A DNA stretch of 64,000 nt from Billgrantia saliphila (GCF_002930105.1 NZ_PJRN01000004.1:248001-312000); one strand, 5' to 3'. Shown: positions 52,304 to 61,708, numbered from the stretch's first letter. Notes: a model not told the origin generated them from the letters alone. Translations and numbers: made by a program.

Positions 52304-52336
52304 GCGCCGCACCGGCCTTCAGGCACGGTGCGGCGC
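52304..52336. terminator. Convergent terminator hairpin
   Basis: Perfect 11-bp arms GCGCCGCACCG / CGGTGCGGCGC with an 11-nt loop, between the convergent yeeN-like and DUF3618 genes. CCTTTTC follows on the plus strand after 7 bases, which suits the YeeN message. Confidence 0.65.
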
Positions 52337-52364
52337 AGTCACACCTTTTCAGGCTTGATGTTTC

Positions 52365-53582
52365 TCAAGCACCGCGGGGCGGCGTGGAGCCGCTGCCGCC
52401 GGGCTTCGAGCCGGAGGAGCCTGGGGAACCGGTGCCCGGGGTACTGGAACCCGAAGTGCCGGAGCCGGAGGTGCTGCCGGGGGCATGGGAACCGCTAGCG
52501 CCAGTCCCACCCTTTTTCGCCGCCGATTCGCTTCCGGTGCTTGCGCCAGCCCCCGTGGAAGTCGAACCGGCCCCCGTGGAAGTCGAGCCAGCCCCCGTGG
52601 AAGTCGAACCGGCCTTGGCGTAGCGCTCCTCGCTCGACCGATTCTCCACGTAGCTGGACGCATTGGAGGGGCTCGTATCACGAGCTGGCTGGGCACCGTG
52701 TTCGCGGGCTTCCGACTTCACCCGCTCCGCGGTCTCGTGCAGTTTCTCCTGCGCCCGCTCGGCCTGCTCCTGGCCAGCTTCGGTGGCACGATGCATGGCG
52801 CGGTCGCGGATATCTCCGAGATACTCGTTCTCCACCCGAGTCGGCGAAAACAGGCTGCCGAGCACGGCACCCATGGCAACCCCGAGAGCCCCGGCTACCA
52901 GCGGATGATCCTGAACGAAGTGACCAGCCTGGGAGCCGGCATCGCGCGCGCGATGAGTGATCGACTGCCCTCCCTGGCCCTGGGAGCGCATCCGTCCGCC
53001 CATGTGCTGAGCGCGCTCGCGCATCTGATCGCTCATGTGCTGGGCACGGTCACGTACCTGGCTACCCATGTGCTGGGCGCGCTCTTTCATGTTGCCGGCC
53101 ATCTGTTGGGCCTTCTGCGTCATGCCGCCATGGCCGTGCTCATCCGAACCATGCTGCTGGGAGGCCCCCAGCGCAGCGGGGTCATGCCCCATGGTGGTGG
53201 TACCGGCGCCGCTGACTGTGCTACCTGGCATGCCGCCACCGTCGGGCATGCGCGTGGCAGGCATCGTCGAGCCGGGATAACCGCCAGCATAACGCCCATG
53301 GTCGTCGTGTGCATGGCTCGAGCGGCGCTGTGCGAGCAGCAGCCAACCCAGACCGATGCCGGTCACCATGACGGGCAAGGGGTTTTCACGGATCGCTCTT
53401 CCGATTGAGGTGACGGCATCTTCGGCCCCGCCATGACGTAGGTAATCGTAGGTAGTATTCATAAGCTTTTGGGGAGAGAATCTCTCTTCGATTTCGTGAA
53501 GGGTCTCATCCAGACGCGCCCGCGTCTGATGAATCTCGTGTTCGATTTCGTCCGATGTGCGCCGGTCATCCTGCTGGCTCAT
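52365..53582 (-). CDS. DUF3618 protein with repeat-rich tail
   Basis: 405 aa. N-terminal DUF3618 domain (TSDEIEHEIHQTRARLDETL, then ENPLPVMVTGIGLGWLLLA, one TM near residue 70), then a hydrophilic part with a repeated RAQHM block, a second hydrophobic segment (VAGALGVAMGAVLGSLFS), and a low-complexity C-terminus with three GSTSTGA repeats and Gly/Ser/Thr/Pro. Probably an inner-membrane envelope stress protein. It overlaps the upstream holin-X-like gene by 4 bp (ATGA). Confidence 0.85.
   Translation of the reverse strand: MSQQDDRRTSDEIEHEIHQTRARLDETLHEIEERFSPQKLMNTTYDYLRHGGAEDAVTSIGRAIRENPLPVMVTGIGLGWLLLAQRRSSHAHDDHGRYAGGYPGSTMPATRMPDGGGMPGSTVSGAGTTTMGHDPAALGASQQHGSDEHGHGGMTQKAQQMAGNMKERAQHMGSQVRDRAQHMSDQMRERAQHMGGRMRSQGQGGQSITHRARDAGSQAGHFVQDHPLVAGALGVAMGAVLGSLFSPTRVENEYLGDIRDRAMHRATEAGQEQAERAQEKLHETAERVKSEAREHGAQPARDTSPSNASSYVENRSSEERYAKAGSTSTGAGSTSTGAGSTSTGAGASTGSESAAKKGGTGASGSHAPGSTSGSGTSGSSTPGTGSPGSSGSKPGGSGSTPPRGA
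52546..52608. repeat. Three 21-bp direct repeats coding GSTSTGA
   Basis: Units at 52546-52566, 52567-52587 and 52588-52608, CCAGCCCCCGTGGAAGTCGAA with one or two changes. In frame with the DUF3618 gene, so copy number can change without a frameshift. Confidence 0.85.
52995..53091. repeat. 45-bp period repeat coding RAQHM blocks
   Basis: The minus-strand protein repeats ERAQHMGSQVRDRAQHMSDQ with period about 15 residues, three units. The matching DNA shows GCTGGGC/GCTGAGC-containing blocks about 45 bp apart. Boundaries are approximate. Confidence 0.6.
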
Positions 53583-54016
53583 TTGAGCTCCTCCTTGACC
53601 GCCTCTTCATGCTCCTGGGTCAGCTCCTTGTCGCGACGCAGGCTGGCCATGGTGCGCGTCGGCATTAGGTTTTCCTTCTTGAGCTTATTGCGCCCTGCCT
53701 GCAGCATGATCAAGCCGATCACGACGACCACACCACCCACAATCAGGGCGGAGAGCCAAGGTGTCGTTTCCGGAGGAAGCACGGTATTGAGACCGAAGAC
53801 CGCTGCAGCGAGGAGTACGAGAAAACCGCTGAACAGCACTGCCCCGGCCGTGGCGATCGATGCGATGCCACCCATGACCTTGGTGGTCTTCTCGCTCATC
53901 TCGACCTTGGCCAGCTCGGACTCCTTGCGCACGAGGGCCGTCACTTCACGGGCCAACTCCGTAAATAGCGAGCCGAGCGAAGCACTTTCCGTCCTGATTC
54001 TGTTATCCGCTTCCAT
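53579..54016 (-). CDS. Holin-X/DUF1469-like membrane protein
   Basis: 145 aa. An amphipathic N-terminal helix (SLFTELAREVTALVRKESEL) precedes two TM segments (about 47-75 and 88-108), the layout of the phage_holin_3_6/DUF1469 family in which the Pfam name does not imply phage function. Basic tail. It lies between the repeat-tailed protein and the DUF3618 gene and overlaps the latter by 4 bp. Likely a membrane stress-module partner. No other phage gene is present. Confidence 0.85.
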   Translation of the reverse strand: MEADNRIRTESASLGSLFTELAREVTALVRKESELAKVEMSEKTTKVMGGIASIATAGAVLFSGFLVLLAAAVFGLNTVLPPETTPWLSALIVGGVVVVIGLIMLQAGRNKLKKENLMPTRTMASLRRDKELTQEHEEAVKEELK

Positions 54017-54079
54017 GAGGTTTTGCCTCCCTTAGCGTTACTCGACATTGGCGAACGTTAACGGCGAGTGCCGAGACGC

Positions 54080-54177
54080 TCAGTAGCGCGGTGAATCACC
54101 CTGGCTGTAGCGCGACGTATCGCCCTGGCTGTAGCGCGACGTATCGTCCTGGCCGTAGCGCGACGTATCGTCCTGGC
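54080..54177. repeat. 24-bp direct repeats at the 3' end of the gene at 54080-54622
   Basis: About four units of CCTGGCTGTAGCGCGACGTATCG-type sequence, coding DDTSRYGQ, DDTSRYSQ, GDTSRYSQ and a degenerate GDSPRY at the end. In frame with the gene. Confidence 0.8.
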
Positions 54178-54622
54178 TGGAGCTACGCAGGAAGCGGGAC
54201 AGCATGAAGCCTGCGGCAACCGCCCCGCCAAAGAACACAGCGGGATGCTGGCGGCTGTAGTAGCGTGTCTGTTCCATCAGCGAGGAAAGGTCGCGCTCGC
54301 GCAGAGTCTGCGAGAAGGCATCGGAGCGCTTGGCCAGCTCGTTGACGCAACCGGAGAAATAGGGCTGTTCCTGCTTGTCGAACTCGTCGGCCATTTTGTG
54401 CAGCACCGTCGAGACCCTTTCCGCCTGATCGGCTGCCGCCGACTTCTGACGGTCGAGCAGGCTTTCGGCCTGCTGGCGCGCGGCGTCGCGCAGCTCGTCC
54501 TTGGTTTCGCTCGCTTCTCGCTTCAGTTCCTCGCGGTTCAGCCCGTGATCGCGGCTGTCGTTGGCACCGGGATTTGCCCCGCTCGAAGTTCCAGCATTGT
54601 CGCGGCTATGGGTATCGCTCAT
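54080..54622 (-). CDS. Repeat-tailed envelope protein of the DUF3618 module
   Basis: 180 aa. A helical, charged central part (REELKREASETKDELRDAAR, then EQTRYYSRQHPAVFFGGAVA) with one membrane segment (about residues 130-147, VFFGGAVAAGFMLSRFL), followed by the repeated D/G-TSRY tail. Start ATG 54622 follows AGGAGG. It is the first gene of a module with the holin-X-like and DUF3618 genes, all minus strand. No specific function known. Confidence 0.82.
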   Translation of the reverse strand: MSDTHSRDNAGTSSGANPGANDSRDHGLNREELKREASETKDELRDAARQQAESLLDRQKSAAADQAERVSTVLHKMADEFDKQEQPYFSGCVNELAKRSDAFSQTLRERDLSSLMEQTRYYSRQHPAVFFGGAVAAGFMLSRFLRSSSQDDTSRYGQDDTSRYSQGDTSRYSQGDSPRY

Positions 54623-54960
54623 TACGCCACCTCCTTGTCTCGCCATCTGACAAAGCCCGCCAATACCGACGTGGCTTATCCATTCACGAATTTCCAGCTA
54701 ACACTCGAAAAATAGTCCCCATGCCTCCGCTGTCAATGCAGCGCGACCGCTGCACCCAAAAAGAGTGAAATCCCAGCAAGAAAGGAAAAGTTAGGTAACG
54801 TTTCACCTCATTTCGACTAACACAAAGATACGCAATCAAGCCCACTCATCATGCTGTCCCGCTCCGGCATCGCGCCAGGCTCGCCGCAGCGAAGCCCACC
54901 CTCTGCGGAGCCTCACCGACCCGAGACCCGAGCGGCTCATTTCCAGCCGGATGGGCGGCC
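54623..54960. other. Intergenic region between the envelope module and the FtsH-like gene
   Basis: 338 bp. It holds the promoter of the envelope module. AGGTAACGTTTCACCT at about 54793-54808 is a near palindrome, and GGTAACGT recurs before the DUF3008 gene at 59814-59821. No gene-like frame was found. Confidence 0.45.
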
Positions 54961-56895
54961 TCACTCCACCATTTCCACTTCCACCAATCCATCGATCAGT
55001 TCGCGGATCTCGGCGGCATCCAGGGTCTCGCGCTCCTCGAGCGCCTGGGCGAGAGTATCCAGCGCCCGGCGGTTGCGCTCGAGCAGTTCGCGCCCGCGCG
55101 CTTCCAGCTCAATCAGCAAGCGACGGATCTCCTCGTCAACCACGCCCGCCATGGCCTCGCTGTGCTCGCGGGCCTGGGCCATCTCCTTGCCGAGAAAGAC
55201 ATGCTCATGGCTCTCCGAAAACGCCGCCGGTCCCACGCGCTCGCTCATGCCCCAGCGCCCCACCATGCGGCGCGCCAGACGGGTCGCCTGCTCGATGTCG
55301 TTCTCGGCGCCGCTACTGACCTCACCGAACGTGACCGCTTCGGCCAGGCGTCCGCCGAACATCACGGTGATGCGATCGCGCAGGTAAGCTTCGCCCAGGT
55401 TGTAGCGCTCCTCGTCGGGTACCTGTGCCGTTACGCCGAGCGCCCTGCCACGCGGCAACACGGTCACTTTCTCCAGCGGATCAGCCTTCGGCAGCAGGTA
55501 GGCCAACAGGGCATGACCCGATTCGTGATAGGCGACTACGTGGCGTTCGTCCTGGGCCAGACCCACGTCCTTGGTCTCGCCCAGTAGCAGCCGGTCGCGG
55601 GCATCGGCGAAGCAGGCCCAGTCGACCTCGTCCTGGCCCCGCCGACCGGCGAACAGCGCCGCCTCGTTGGTCAGGTTGGCAAGGTCGGCACCGGAGAAGC
55701 CGATGGTAATCTCCGCCAACCGCGCCAGGTCGACATCGTCGGCCAGCGGCATCTTGCGGGTGTGCACCTCAAGAATGCGACGACGCGCCTCGCGATGCGG
55801 ATTCTCCAGCGTGATCTTGCGATCGAAGCGGCCCGGACGCAGCAACGCAGAATCCAGTACGTCGGGGCGGTTGGTCGCGGCCAGTACCACCACGGATTCC
55901 TCGACCTCGAAGCCATCCATTTCGGCCAAGATCTGATTGAGGGTTTGTTCGCGCTCGTCGTGTCCGCCTCCCATGCCCGCACCGCGCGAGCGGCCGATGG
56001 AATCGAGCTCATCGATGAAGATCACCGCCGGGGCCTGCTCCTTGGCCTGCTTGAACAGGTCACGCACCCGCGAGGCCCCTACGCCGACGAACATCTCGAT
56101 GAACTCCGAGCCGCTGATACTGAAGAACGGCACCCCGGCCTCGCCGGCCACAGCACGCGCCATCAGCGTCTTGCCCGTGCCCGGCGGCCCCATCATCAGG
56201 ATTCCGCGCGGAATCTTGGCGCCGAGGGCGTGAAAGCGGTCGGGCTCCTTGAGAAAGTCGATCACTTCGGTGATCTCCTGCTTGGCATTCTCGGAGCCAG
56301 CCACGTCATCGAGGCGCACCTGGCTCTCCTCGCTGCGTATCTGTCGCGCGCCGGACTTGCCCATGCTGAAAAGACCACCGCCTCCCGACATGGCGCGCTG
56401 CTGCATCCGGCCCCAGAACCAGAACAGCAGACCGAGAATCAGAATCCACGGCAGCGCCCCCAGCAGCACGCGCTGCCACCAGGGCGGATCGATGGGCTCG
56501 GCAGCGACGTGCACGCCGTTGGCCTCCAGGCGCTCGAGCAGGCGGGAATCCTCGACATCGGGTCGGGTGGTCTCGAAGGTCTCGACCTGCTCTTCTTCGC
56601 GGGCTTCCTGCCCCGCCTCGTTGAAACGGCCCTCCATCGACTGGCCGCGCAACGTGACCTCCTCGACCTGCCCCTCCTGAACGGCTTCGAGGAACTCGGA
56701 GTAGGTCAGCTCGACCTGGGCGCGCTGTTCATTGTTCTCCAGGAAATTGAAGAGCAGCAATATGGCGATGGCGAACCAGAGAAACAGCAGCCACTGCGGG
56801 CGCTGCTGCCGGGGCGACGCGGAGCCCGGCTCCATGTCCATGGGTGAACGACCACCGGAAGGGGCGTTCGATGGCTTCTGCGAATCAGAGGTCAT
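54961..56895 (-). CDS. FtsH-type ATP-dependent zinc metalloprotease, paralogue
   Basis: 644 aa. N-terminal cytosolic tail (about 33 residues), TM at 34-51, periplasmic region, TM at about 142-162, then AAA domain with Walker A GPPGTGKT (236-243), Walker B VIFIDE (291-296), SRH (RPGRFDRK), and protease with HESGH (457-461) and the downstream Asp. It degrades membrane and cytosolic proteins. The tail and periplasmic part are longer and unlike the housekeeping FtsH. No ftsJ or folP neighbour, which marks it as an accessory copy. Confidence 0.94.
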   Translation of the reverse strand: MTSDSQKPSNAPSGGRSPMDMEPGSASPRQQRPQWLLFLWFAIAILLLFNFLENNEQRAQVELTYSEFLEAVQEGQVEEVTLRGQSMEGRFNEAGQEAREEEQVETFETTRPDVEDSRLLERLEANGVHVAAEPIDPPWWQRVLLGALPWILILGLLFWFWGRMQQRAMSGGGGLFSMGKSGARQIRSEESQVRLDDVAGSENAKQEITEVIDFLKEPDRFHALGAKIPRGILMMGPPGTGKTLMARAVAGEAGVPFFSISGSEFIEMFVGVGASRVRDLFKQAKEQAPAVIFIDELDSIGRSRGAGMGGGHDEREQTLNQILAEMDGFEVEESVVVLAATNRPDVLDSALLRPGRFDRKITLENPHREARRRILEVHTRKMPLADDVDLARLAEITIGFSGADLANLTNEAALFAGRRGQDEVDWACFADARDRLLLGETKDVGLAQDERHVVAYHESGHALLAYLLPKADPLEKVTVLPRGRALGVTAQVPDEERYNLGEAYLRDRITVMFGGRLAEAVTFGEVSSGAENDIEQATRLARRMVGRWGMSERVGPAAFSESHEHVFLGKEMAQAREHSEAMAGVVDEEIRRLLIELEARGRELLERNRRALDTLAQALEERETLDAAEIRELIDGLVEVEMVE

Positions 56896-56943
56896 TGAGG
56901 CACTCGCTTCCTTGGAATGTGCCTAATGACCATGGTTACCCCG

Positions 56944-56964
56944 GCCGACCTTTGCAAGGTCGGC
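56944..56964. terminator. Small hairpin between FtsH-like and creatininase genes
   Basis: GCCGACCTT-TGC-AAGGTCGGC, 9-bp arms, no T run. It could weakly terminate the creatininase message; uncertain. Confidence 0.35.
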
Positions 56965-57003
56965 GCGGCGAAACGGAGAGTGGGAACGGATTGCAGTAAA
57001 AGT

Positions 57004-57756
57004 CTAGGAACGGCCGGCAAAGGCCCGGTAACTCTCCCACACATCGTCCACCCCGGCCTCGAATAGCCGCTGGCCATGTTCGACGCTGGCAAGCGACGGA
57101 TCCGAGCCCATGCGGCCATCGGGAAAGCGACGGCGGAACTCGTCGGCATCGCATTGGGCGCTGCCGACGGGTGCGATCCGCGGCGACATCACCACCTCCT
57201 TCATTGCCTCGGGTCGCGCGAACCAGGAGAGAGAGATCTCGGAAGCGGTGGCGTGTGAGCCTTCGGCATCGCCGTAGAAAGACGTCGACAGTTCCCGTAC
57301 CCGCGGTCCGGCAAACCAGTTGCCAAAGGTAAGGTGGAGCTCGGCATCGGACCGAGGGCCGAATCGCATGCTGCGTTCGGTATACACCTCAGCGAAAGCG
57401 GCACTCATGGTGCCGACGTTGCCGCCGTGCCCGTTGAGGAAGTATACGTGCGTGAAGCCGTGCCGCGAGAGCGAGGTGATGGTATCGCGCAACACGGCGA
57501 TCAGCGTGCTGGGCCGCAGGCTGATGGTGCCGGGAAACGCCAGGTGATGCTGGGCCATGCCCAGGTTCTGGGTCGGCGCCACCAGCACCCCGTGGCGCTC
57601 GCCTATCTCCCAGGCGATCGTCTCGGGGCAGATGGCATCGGTCCCAACCAGGCCGTTGGGGCCGTGCTGCTCGGTGGAGCCGATCGGCACGATGATGCCG
57701 GTATCGCGTTGCAGGTAGGCCTCGACCTCGGGCCAGGTGGCATGTTGCAGCCTCAT
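57004..57756 (-). CDS. Creatininase family amidohydrolase
   Basis: 250 aa. IGSTEQHGPNGLVGTDAICP holds the metal-binding Glu, His and Asp; FLNGHGGNVGTMSAAFAEV and DAEGSHATASEISL hold the other metal ligands. The family covers creatininase, MftE and related cyclic-amide hydrolases; the substrate of this one is not known. SD GGGGAGAA. Tautomerase lies next, on the same strand, 51 bp before its start. Confidence 0.93.
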   Translation of the reverse strand: MRLQHATWPEVEAYLQRDTGIIVPIGSTEQHGPNGLVGTDAICPETIAWEIGERHGVLVAPTQNLGMAQHHLAFPGTISLRPSTLIAVLRDTITSLSRHGFTHVYFLNGHGGNVGTMSAAFAEVYTERSMRFGPRSDAELHLTFGNWFAGPRVRELSTSFYGDAEGSHATASEISLSWFARPEAMKEVVMSPRIAPVGSAQCDADEFRRRFPDGRMGSDPSLASVEHGQRLFEAGVDDVWESYRAFAGRS

Positions 57757-57807
57757 GCTGTTCTCCCCGTTAGCGCTCTTGGTGACTTCCCATGCGATGA
57801 CGTGCGA

Positions 57808-58008
57808 TCAGCTCTGGCCCACCTGGGATCTGTCGCACCCCATCATGCCACCCTTGGCCCAGTTCTCGCCGTCCACTTCATGGAAGAAGACCTGAACGCT
57901 ATCGTTTGGCAAGCCATAAACGTCGGCAAATGCCTCGGTAATGCGACTCGCCAGTTCGCGCTTGCGATCCAGGTCGCGGGAGAATTGCTGAATGGTCACG
58001 ATGGGCAT
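57808..58008 (-). CDS. 4-oxalocrotonate tautomerase family protein
   Basis: 66 aa. Starts MPIVTIQQFSRDLDRKRELA; after removal of Met, Pro1 is the catalytic base. The length and pattern fit the 4-OT family, but with an extended C-terminal tail (GGMMGCDRSQVGQS) that is unusual. SD AGGAG before ATG 58008. Probably co-transcribed with the creatininase gene. Confidence 0.9.
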   Translation of the reverse strand: MPIVTIQQFSRDLDRKRELASRITEAFADVYGLPNDSVQVFFHEVDGENWAKGGMMGCDRSQVGQS

Positions 58009-58150
58009 GGCCGACTCCTTTTGATGACAGAGACATATTCGGCCGAATGCGGTCGCCTCGCAACAATGTCGACTGGAGTGTCGGCTGCTCCTGCGCCGCC
58101 GCTGGTCCTTTCCTCCCGCAAGCGCCCCAGCGAACCTCATGTCGTGAGCG

Positions 58151-59539
58151 CTACTTCCGCTGCATTGGCTTCGGGTCGCTATACTCCATGCGCGACCACA
58201 GGCGCCCCTGCAGAAGATCGCAGCCCTGCTCGCGAAGGTAGTCGACCTGGCTGCGTGAGCCGACGCCGCTGGCGGCAACGCGGATACCCAACTCATGGGC
58301 CATGCCGATGACCGAACGTACGATCGCTTGATGACGAGCGTTGTCCAGGCAGCCGTCGATGAATAGCGGTCCGAGTTTGAGGGTATCAACGGGCAAGCGG
58401 CTGATATGGCTGAGCATCGAATAGCCGCTGCCAAACCCATCGATAGCCAAACGCACGCCGATGACCTTGAGCTGCTCGAGTATGTCGATGGCATGCTCGG
58501 GGTCTTGCATCAGGCTACTCTCGGTCAATTCGATTTCGAGCAATTCCGCCGGCAGGCTGCTGTCGAGCAGGGCGTCTCGCACCCGCTCGGGCAGTACGTT
58601 CCCCCTCAAGCCCTCGTCGGCGACGTTCACGACCACCCGCACGCCCGACCCCGCCTCGTGCCACGAGTAGGCGTGTCGACAAGCATGGGTCAATACCCAC
58701 TGGCAGATCGCGTCCACCTGGCCGATGTCGCGCGCCGCACGCATCCATTCGCCCGGCTCCAGCACGCCGAAGCGGGGCGAGTGCCAGCGGGGTTGAGCCG
58801 ACACCGCCACCACCTGACCACTTTGGGCACAGAGGATGGGGCGGTAGCGCAACTCCAGCTCACGGCGCTCCAGTGCCCCGCGCAAGTCGCAACGCAGGGC
58901 AATGCAATCGGGGCCGTCGTCGAGCAGTTCCGGCGAGAAGAAGCAGAACTGTCCGCTGCCACCGACCTGCGCCCGGCGCCGCGCCAGGTTGGCGTGCCGC
59001 ATGAGCATGGTGACCGTATGGCCGTCATCGGGATAAAGACTGGCACCGATGCAGCAGCTGCCGAGCACCTCCTGTCCCTCCAGTTCGACCGGCTGCCGAA
59101 TTGAGGTCAGCAAGCCCTCGATCTGCGGCAACAGCTCATCCACATCCGCCACGTCCGGCAGCACCACCATGAACTCGTCACTGCCGAGCCGGCTGACGCT
59201 GCCGGTCTCACCGATGAAGTTCGCGATGCGCTGCCCCACTCGTTGCAGATAGGCATCGCCCGTGACATAGCCCAGCGAGTGATTGATCTCCTTGAGCCTG
59301 TCGATATCGAGATGCAGGATGCCTACGCGGGTCTCCCGTGCCGCGGCCTGCGCCAACAGCGTCGCCAGCTGCCGCTCGGCTTGGCGGCGTGTCGTCAGAC
59401 CGGTGATGTCGTCACAGCGGGGCTCGTCGTCACCGAACGCCGGGGGAGAGAGCGAGTGTCGACTGTCACGTGAATGGTCGTGTCGGGTTTGGCTGGACGC
59501 CCTGCTAGGCGACCGGCGCCGGGTGGCGAACTGGCGCAT
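58151..59539 (-). CDS. Degenerate GGDEF-EAL protein
   Basis: 462 aa. The GGDEF domain (about residues 40-175) reads GSDEF at 119-123. The EAL domain (about 215-462) has lost its catalysts: the EAL position is SAQPRW (247-252), DDFG is DGFG (367-370), the Lys/Asp motif is KLG (388-390) and VAEGVET is AASGVGS (421-427). It keeps EIELTES and a Gln444. It is likely not an active phosphodiesterase but a binding or signalling protein. No TM. ATG 59539 with GGGAAGG upstream. Confidence 0.9.
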   Translation of the reverse strand: MRQFATRRRSPSRASSQTRHDHSRDSRHSLSPPAFGDDEPRCDDITGLTTRRQAERQLATLLAQAAARETRVGILHLDIDRLKEINHSLGYVTGDAYLQRVGQRIANFIGETGSVSRLGSDEFMVVLPDVADVDELLPQIEGLLTSIRQPVELEGQEVLGSCCIGASLYPDDGHTVTMLMRHANLARRRAQVGGSGQFCFFSPELLDDGPDCIALRCDLRGALERRELELRYRPILCAQSGQVVAVSAQPRWHSPRFGVLEPGEWMRAARDIGQVDAICQWVLTHACRHAYSWHEAGSGVRVVVNVADEGLRGNVLPERVRDALLDSSLPAELLEIELTESSLMQDPEHAIDILEQLKVIGVRLAIDGFGSGYSMLSHISRLPVDTLKLGPLFIDGCLDNARHQAIVRSVIGMAHELGIRVAASGVGSRSQVDYLREQGCDLLQGRLWSRMEYSDPKPMQRK

Positions 59540-59925
59540 GAGATTCCCTTCCCCATGAAAATGGCAGCACAAGGATTAGTAATTATTGATTAAGGAGCCG
59601 CATGTCCAACGGCTCGTACTTGGCCAGGGGCAAAAACGTCGGTATGAAATCGTCAAATACCATGGAGTAACAGACTCAGTCAAAAGCCTCCGGTTACTCT
59701 TTTAAACCCTTTTTTAAGCCTTCTTCTCAAGTTATTGAAACGTGCGCCGTTTCAGCACATTCCCACACGATGTCACAATCACCGCTTGTTCATGACTACT
59801 CGGCAACAAGTTTGGTAACGTATTGAAACATCTGGACTCATTCCGACTGACTAAGATAATTCAAGCAAGCCGGAGAATGAGATCCCACGAAAACGCAAGA
59901 TCGTTGATAGAAGAAGGAGGACACC
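59540..59925. other. Intergenic region before the DUF3008 gene
   Basis: 386 bp, T- and A-rich at 59698-59735. It contains an inverted repeat TGAAACG-N5-CGTTTCA (59736-59754) and two copies of TATTGAAACRT (59733-59743 and 59821-59831). GGTAACGT at 59814-59821. It should hold the promoter of the DUF3008 gene and of the GGDEF-EAL gene. Confidence 0.5.
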
Positions 59926-60114
59926 ATGCCAGCCAAGTCCCAGGCCCAGCAGATGGCTGCCGGTGCCGCCCTCTCAGCCAAGCGTGGCGAGAAGAAAGTC
60001 AGCGAACTCGAGGGCGCCGCCAAGCAGATGTACGAATCGATGGATGAGCAGGAGCTGGAGAAGATGGCTTCGTCCAGCCAGAAGAACAAACCCGAGCACA
60101 ACAGGAAATCGTGA
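59926..60114 (+). CDS. DUF3008 family small protein
   Basis: 62 aa. MPAKSQAQQMAAGAALSAKR, then EKKVSELEGAAKQMYESMDE is the family pattern, a small, charged helical protein found in many Halomonas and related genomes. Strong SD AGGAGGA. Function unknown; the pattern resembles stress-induced small proteins. Confidence 0.88.
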   Translation: MPAKSQAQQMAAGAALSAKRGEKKVSELEGAAKQMYESMDEQELEKMASSSQKNKPEHNRKS

Positions 60115-60220
60115 CCCAAGGATATGTCGCCACACCTTGACCGGTTTTCGCTTTGACGCTTCCTGACGTGGGCGGGCTACGCTGTAACGTAACGCCAAGA
60201 ATCACGACAGGAGGCTAGCG

Positions 60221-61687
60221 ATGCAGGAGCGCGACGTCGATGTCGCCATCATCGGTGCCGGTACGGCAGGGTTGAGTGCTTGGCAGACCGCCCGCCACTA
60301 TAGCGATCGAGTCGCGTTGATCGAAGGCGGCGAGCCCGGTACCACTTGTGCTCGGGTGGGCTGCATGCCCTCCAAGCTACTGATCGCGGCCGCCGAGACC
60401 GCCCATCAGACCCGTGAGGCCTCCGGTTTCGGCATTTATACCGGGAACGTGCGAGTCGACGGCCGGGCGGTTCTCGCTCGGGTACGCGAGCAACGCGACC
60501 GCTTCGTGGAAAGCGTCTTCGATTCGATGCAGCGCATCGAGCCGGACAATCGCCTGTCCGGCCACGCCCGGTTCGAGAATCCGCATACGTTGCTCGTTGG
60601 CGATCGGCTGCGCCTGCATGCCCGCAGCATTGTGATCGCCACCGGCTCTCGTCCGCACTGGCCCGATATGCTGGACGCCGCAGGCGATCGCCTGGTGACC
60701 AGCGACGACGTCTTCGAATGGCAGGACCTGCCCGAGTCGGTGGCCGTCTTCGGTCCGGGCATCATCGGCCTGGAACTGAGCCAGGCGCTGCAGCGCCTCG
60801 GCGTGCGTCTGCGCGTGTTCGGCAAGAGCGGCTCCATCGGCCCGTTCGAGGACGAAGCCCTTCGCGACTATGCCGACTGCACTTTCAACGAGAGTTTCTA
60901 TCTCGATCCGGCGGCCAAGATCGAGAACATCGAACGCGATGGCGACCGAGTGGCCATTACCTTCCTCGAGCGCAGCAACGGCAAGCGCCTGACCGAACGC
61001 TTCGATTATCTGCTGGCAGCGACCGGCCGACGCCCCAATCTCGACCGGCTCGATCTCGAGAATGCCGGCCTTGTACTTAACGACAAGGGCGTGCCGCACT
61101 ACAACCCCTTCACCCTGCAGTGCCAAACCGCCGATGGGCAGGGCAGCGCAATCTTCATCGCCGGTGACGCCAATCAGGAGCGTCCATTGCTCCACGAGGC
61201 CAACCAGCAGGGGCGCATCGCCGGCGACAACGCCGGGCGTTATCCGGACAGGCGCGCAGGCCGGCGCGTCACCCCCTTCTCCATCGTCTTCACCGACCCG
61301 CAGATGGCCACCATCGGCCATAGCCGGCGCGAGCTCGAACAGCACCTGGACGGATGCAGCGGTGTCGCCGTGGGCGAAGCTTCCTTCGAGGACCAGGGCC
61401 GTGCCGTGGTAATACGCCGGAATCGCGGACTGATGCGCCTGTACGCCGAACACGGCACGGGACAGTTTCTCGGCGCCGAGCTGTTCGGCCCCCACGTGGA
61501 GCATCTCGCCCACCTGCTGGCCTGGGCCATGGAACAGCGCAGCGAGGTCAGCCGTATGCTGGAGATGCCGTTCTACCATCCGGTTCTCGAAGAGGGCCTA
61601 CGCAGCGCCCTGCGCGACTTGAGCGCCAACCTGCAGCAGGGACCCGCTCTCACCGAGCGGTGCATGGAGTTCGGCCCGGGGGGTTGA
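60221..61687 (+). CDS. Dihydrolipoamide dehydrogenase-like flavoprotein
   Basis: 488 aa. FAD motif VAIIGAGTAGLSAWQ, redox-active Cys43 and Cys48 (TTCARVGCMPSK), NAD(P)-binding motif VFGPGIIGLELSQAL, and the C-terminal His-Glu (YHPVLEEGL). The spacing is that of class I disulfide oxidoreductases. GxGxxG of the NAD site reads GPGIIG. There is no pyruvate or oxoglutarate dehydrogenase operon nearby, so a role as a general lipoamide or disulfide reductase is more likely. SD GGAGGC. Confidence 0.92.
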   Translation: MQERDVDVAIIGAGTAGLSAWQTARHYSDRVALIEGGEPGTTCARVGCMPSKLLIAAAETAHQTREASGFGIYTGNVRVDGRAVLARVREQRDRFVESVFDSMQRIEPDNRLSGHARFENPHTLLVGDRLRLHARSIVIATGSRPHWPDMLDAAGDRLVTSDDVFEWQDLPESVAVFGPGIIGLELSQALQRLGVRLRVFGKSGSIGPFEDEALRDYADCTFNESFYLDPAAKIENIERDGDRVAITFLERSNGKRLTERFDYLLAATGRRPNLDRLDLENAGLVLNDKGVPHYNPFTLQCQTADGQGSAIFIAGDANQERPLLHEANQQGRIAGDNAGRYPDRRAGRRVTPFSIVFTDPQMATIGHSRRELEQHLDGCSGVAVGEASFEDQGRAVVIRRNRGLMRLYAEHGTGQFLGAELFGPHVEHLAHLLAWAMEQRSEVSRMLEMPFYHPVLEEGLRSALRDLSANLQQGPALTERCMEFGPGG

Positions 61688-61708
61688 TCAAGATTATTCC
61701 TGATCGGC

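Noticed and set aside
52546..52608. 21-bp direct repeats as a possible CRISPR array
   Set aside because: There are no spacers between units; they encode an in-frame peptide repeat in the DUF3618 gene.
53579..54016. Phage holin as evidence of a prophage
   Set aside because: The family name holin-X is a Pfam label; no lysin, capsid, integrase or tail gene is close, and it sits in an envelope operon.
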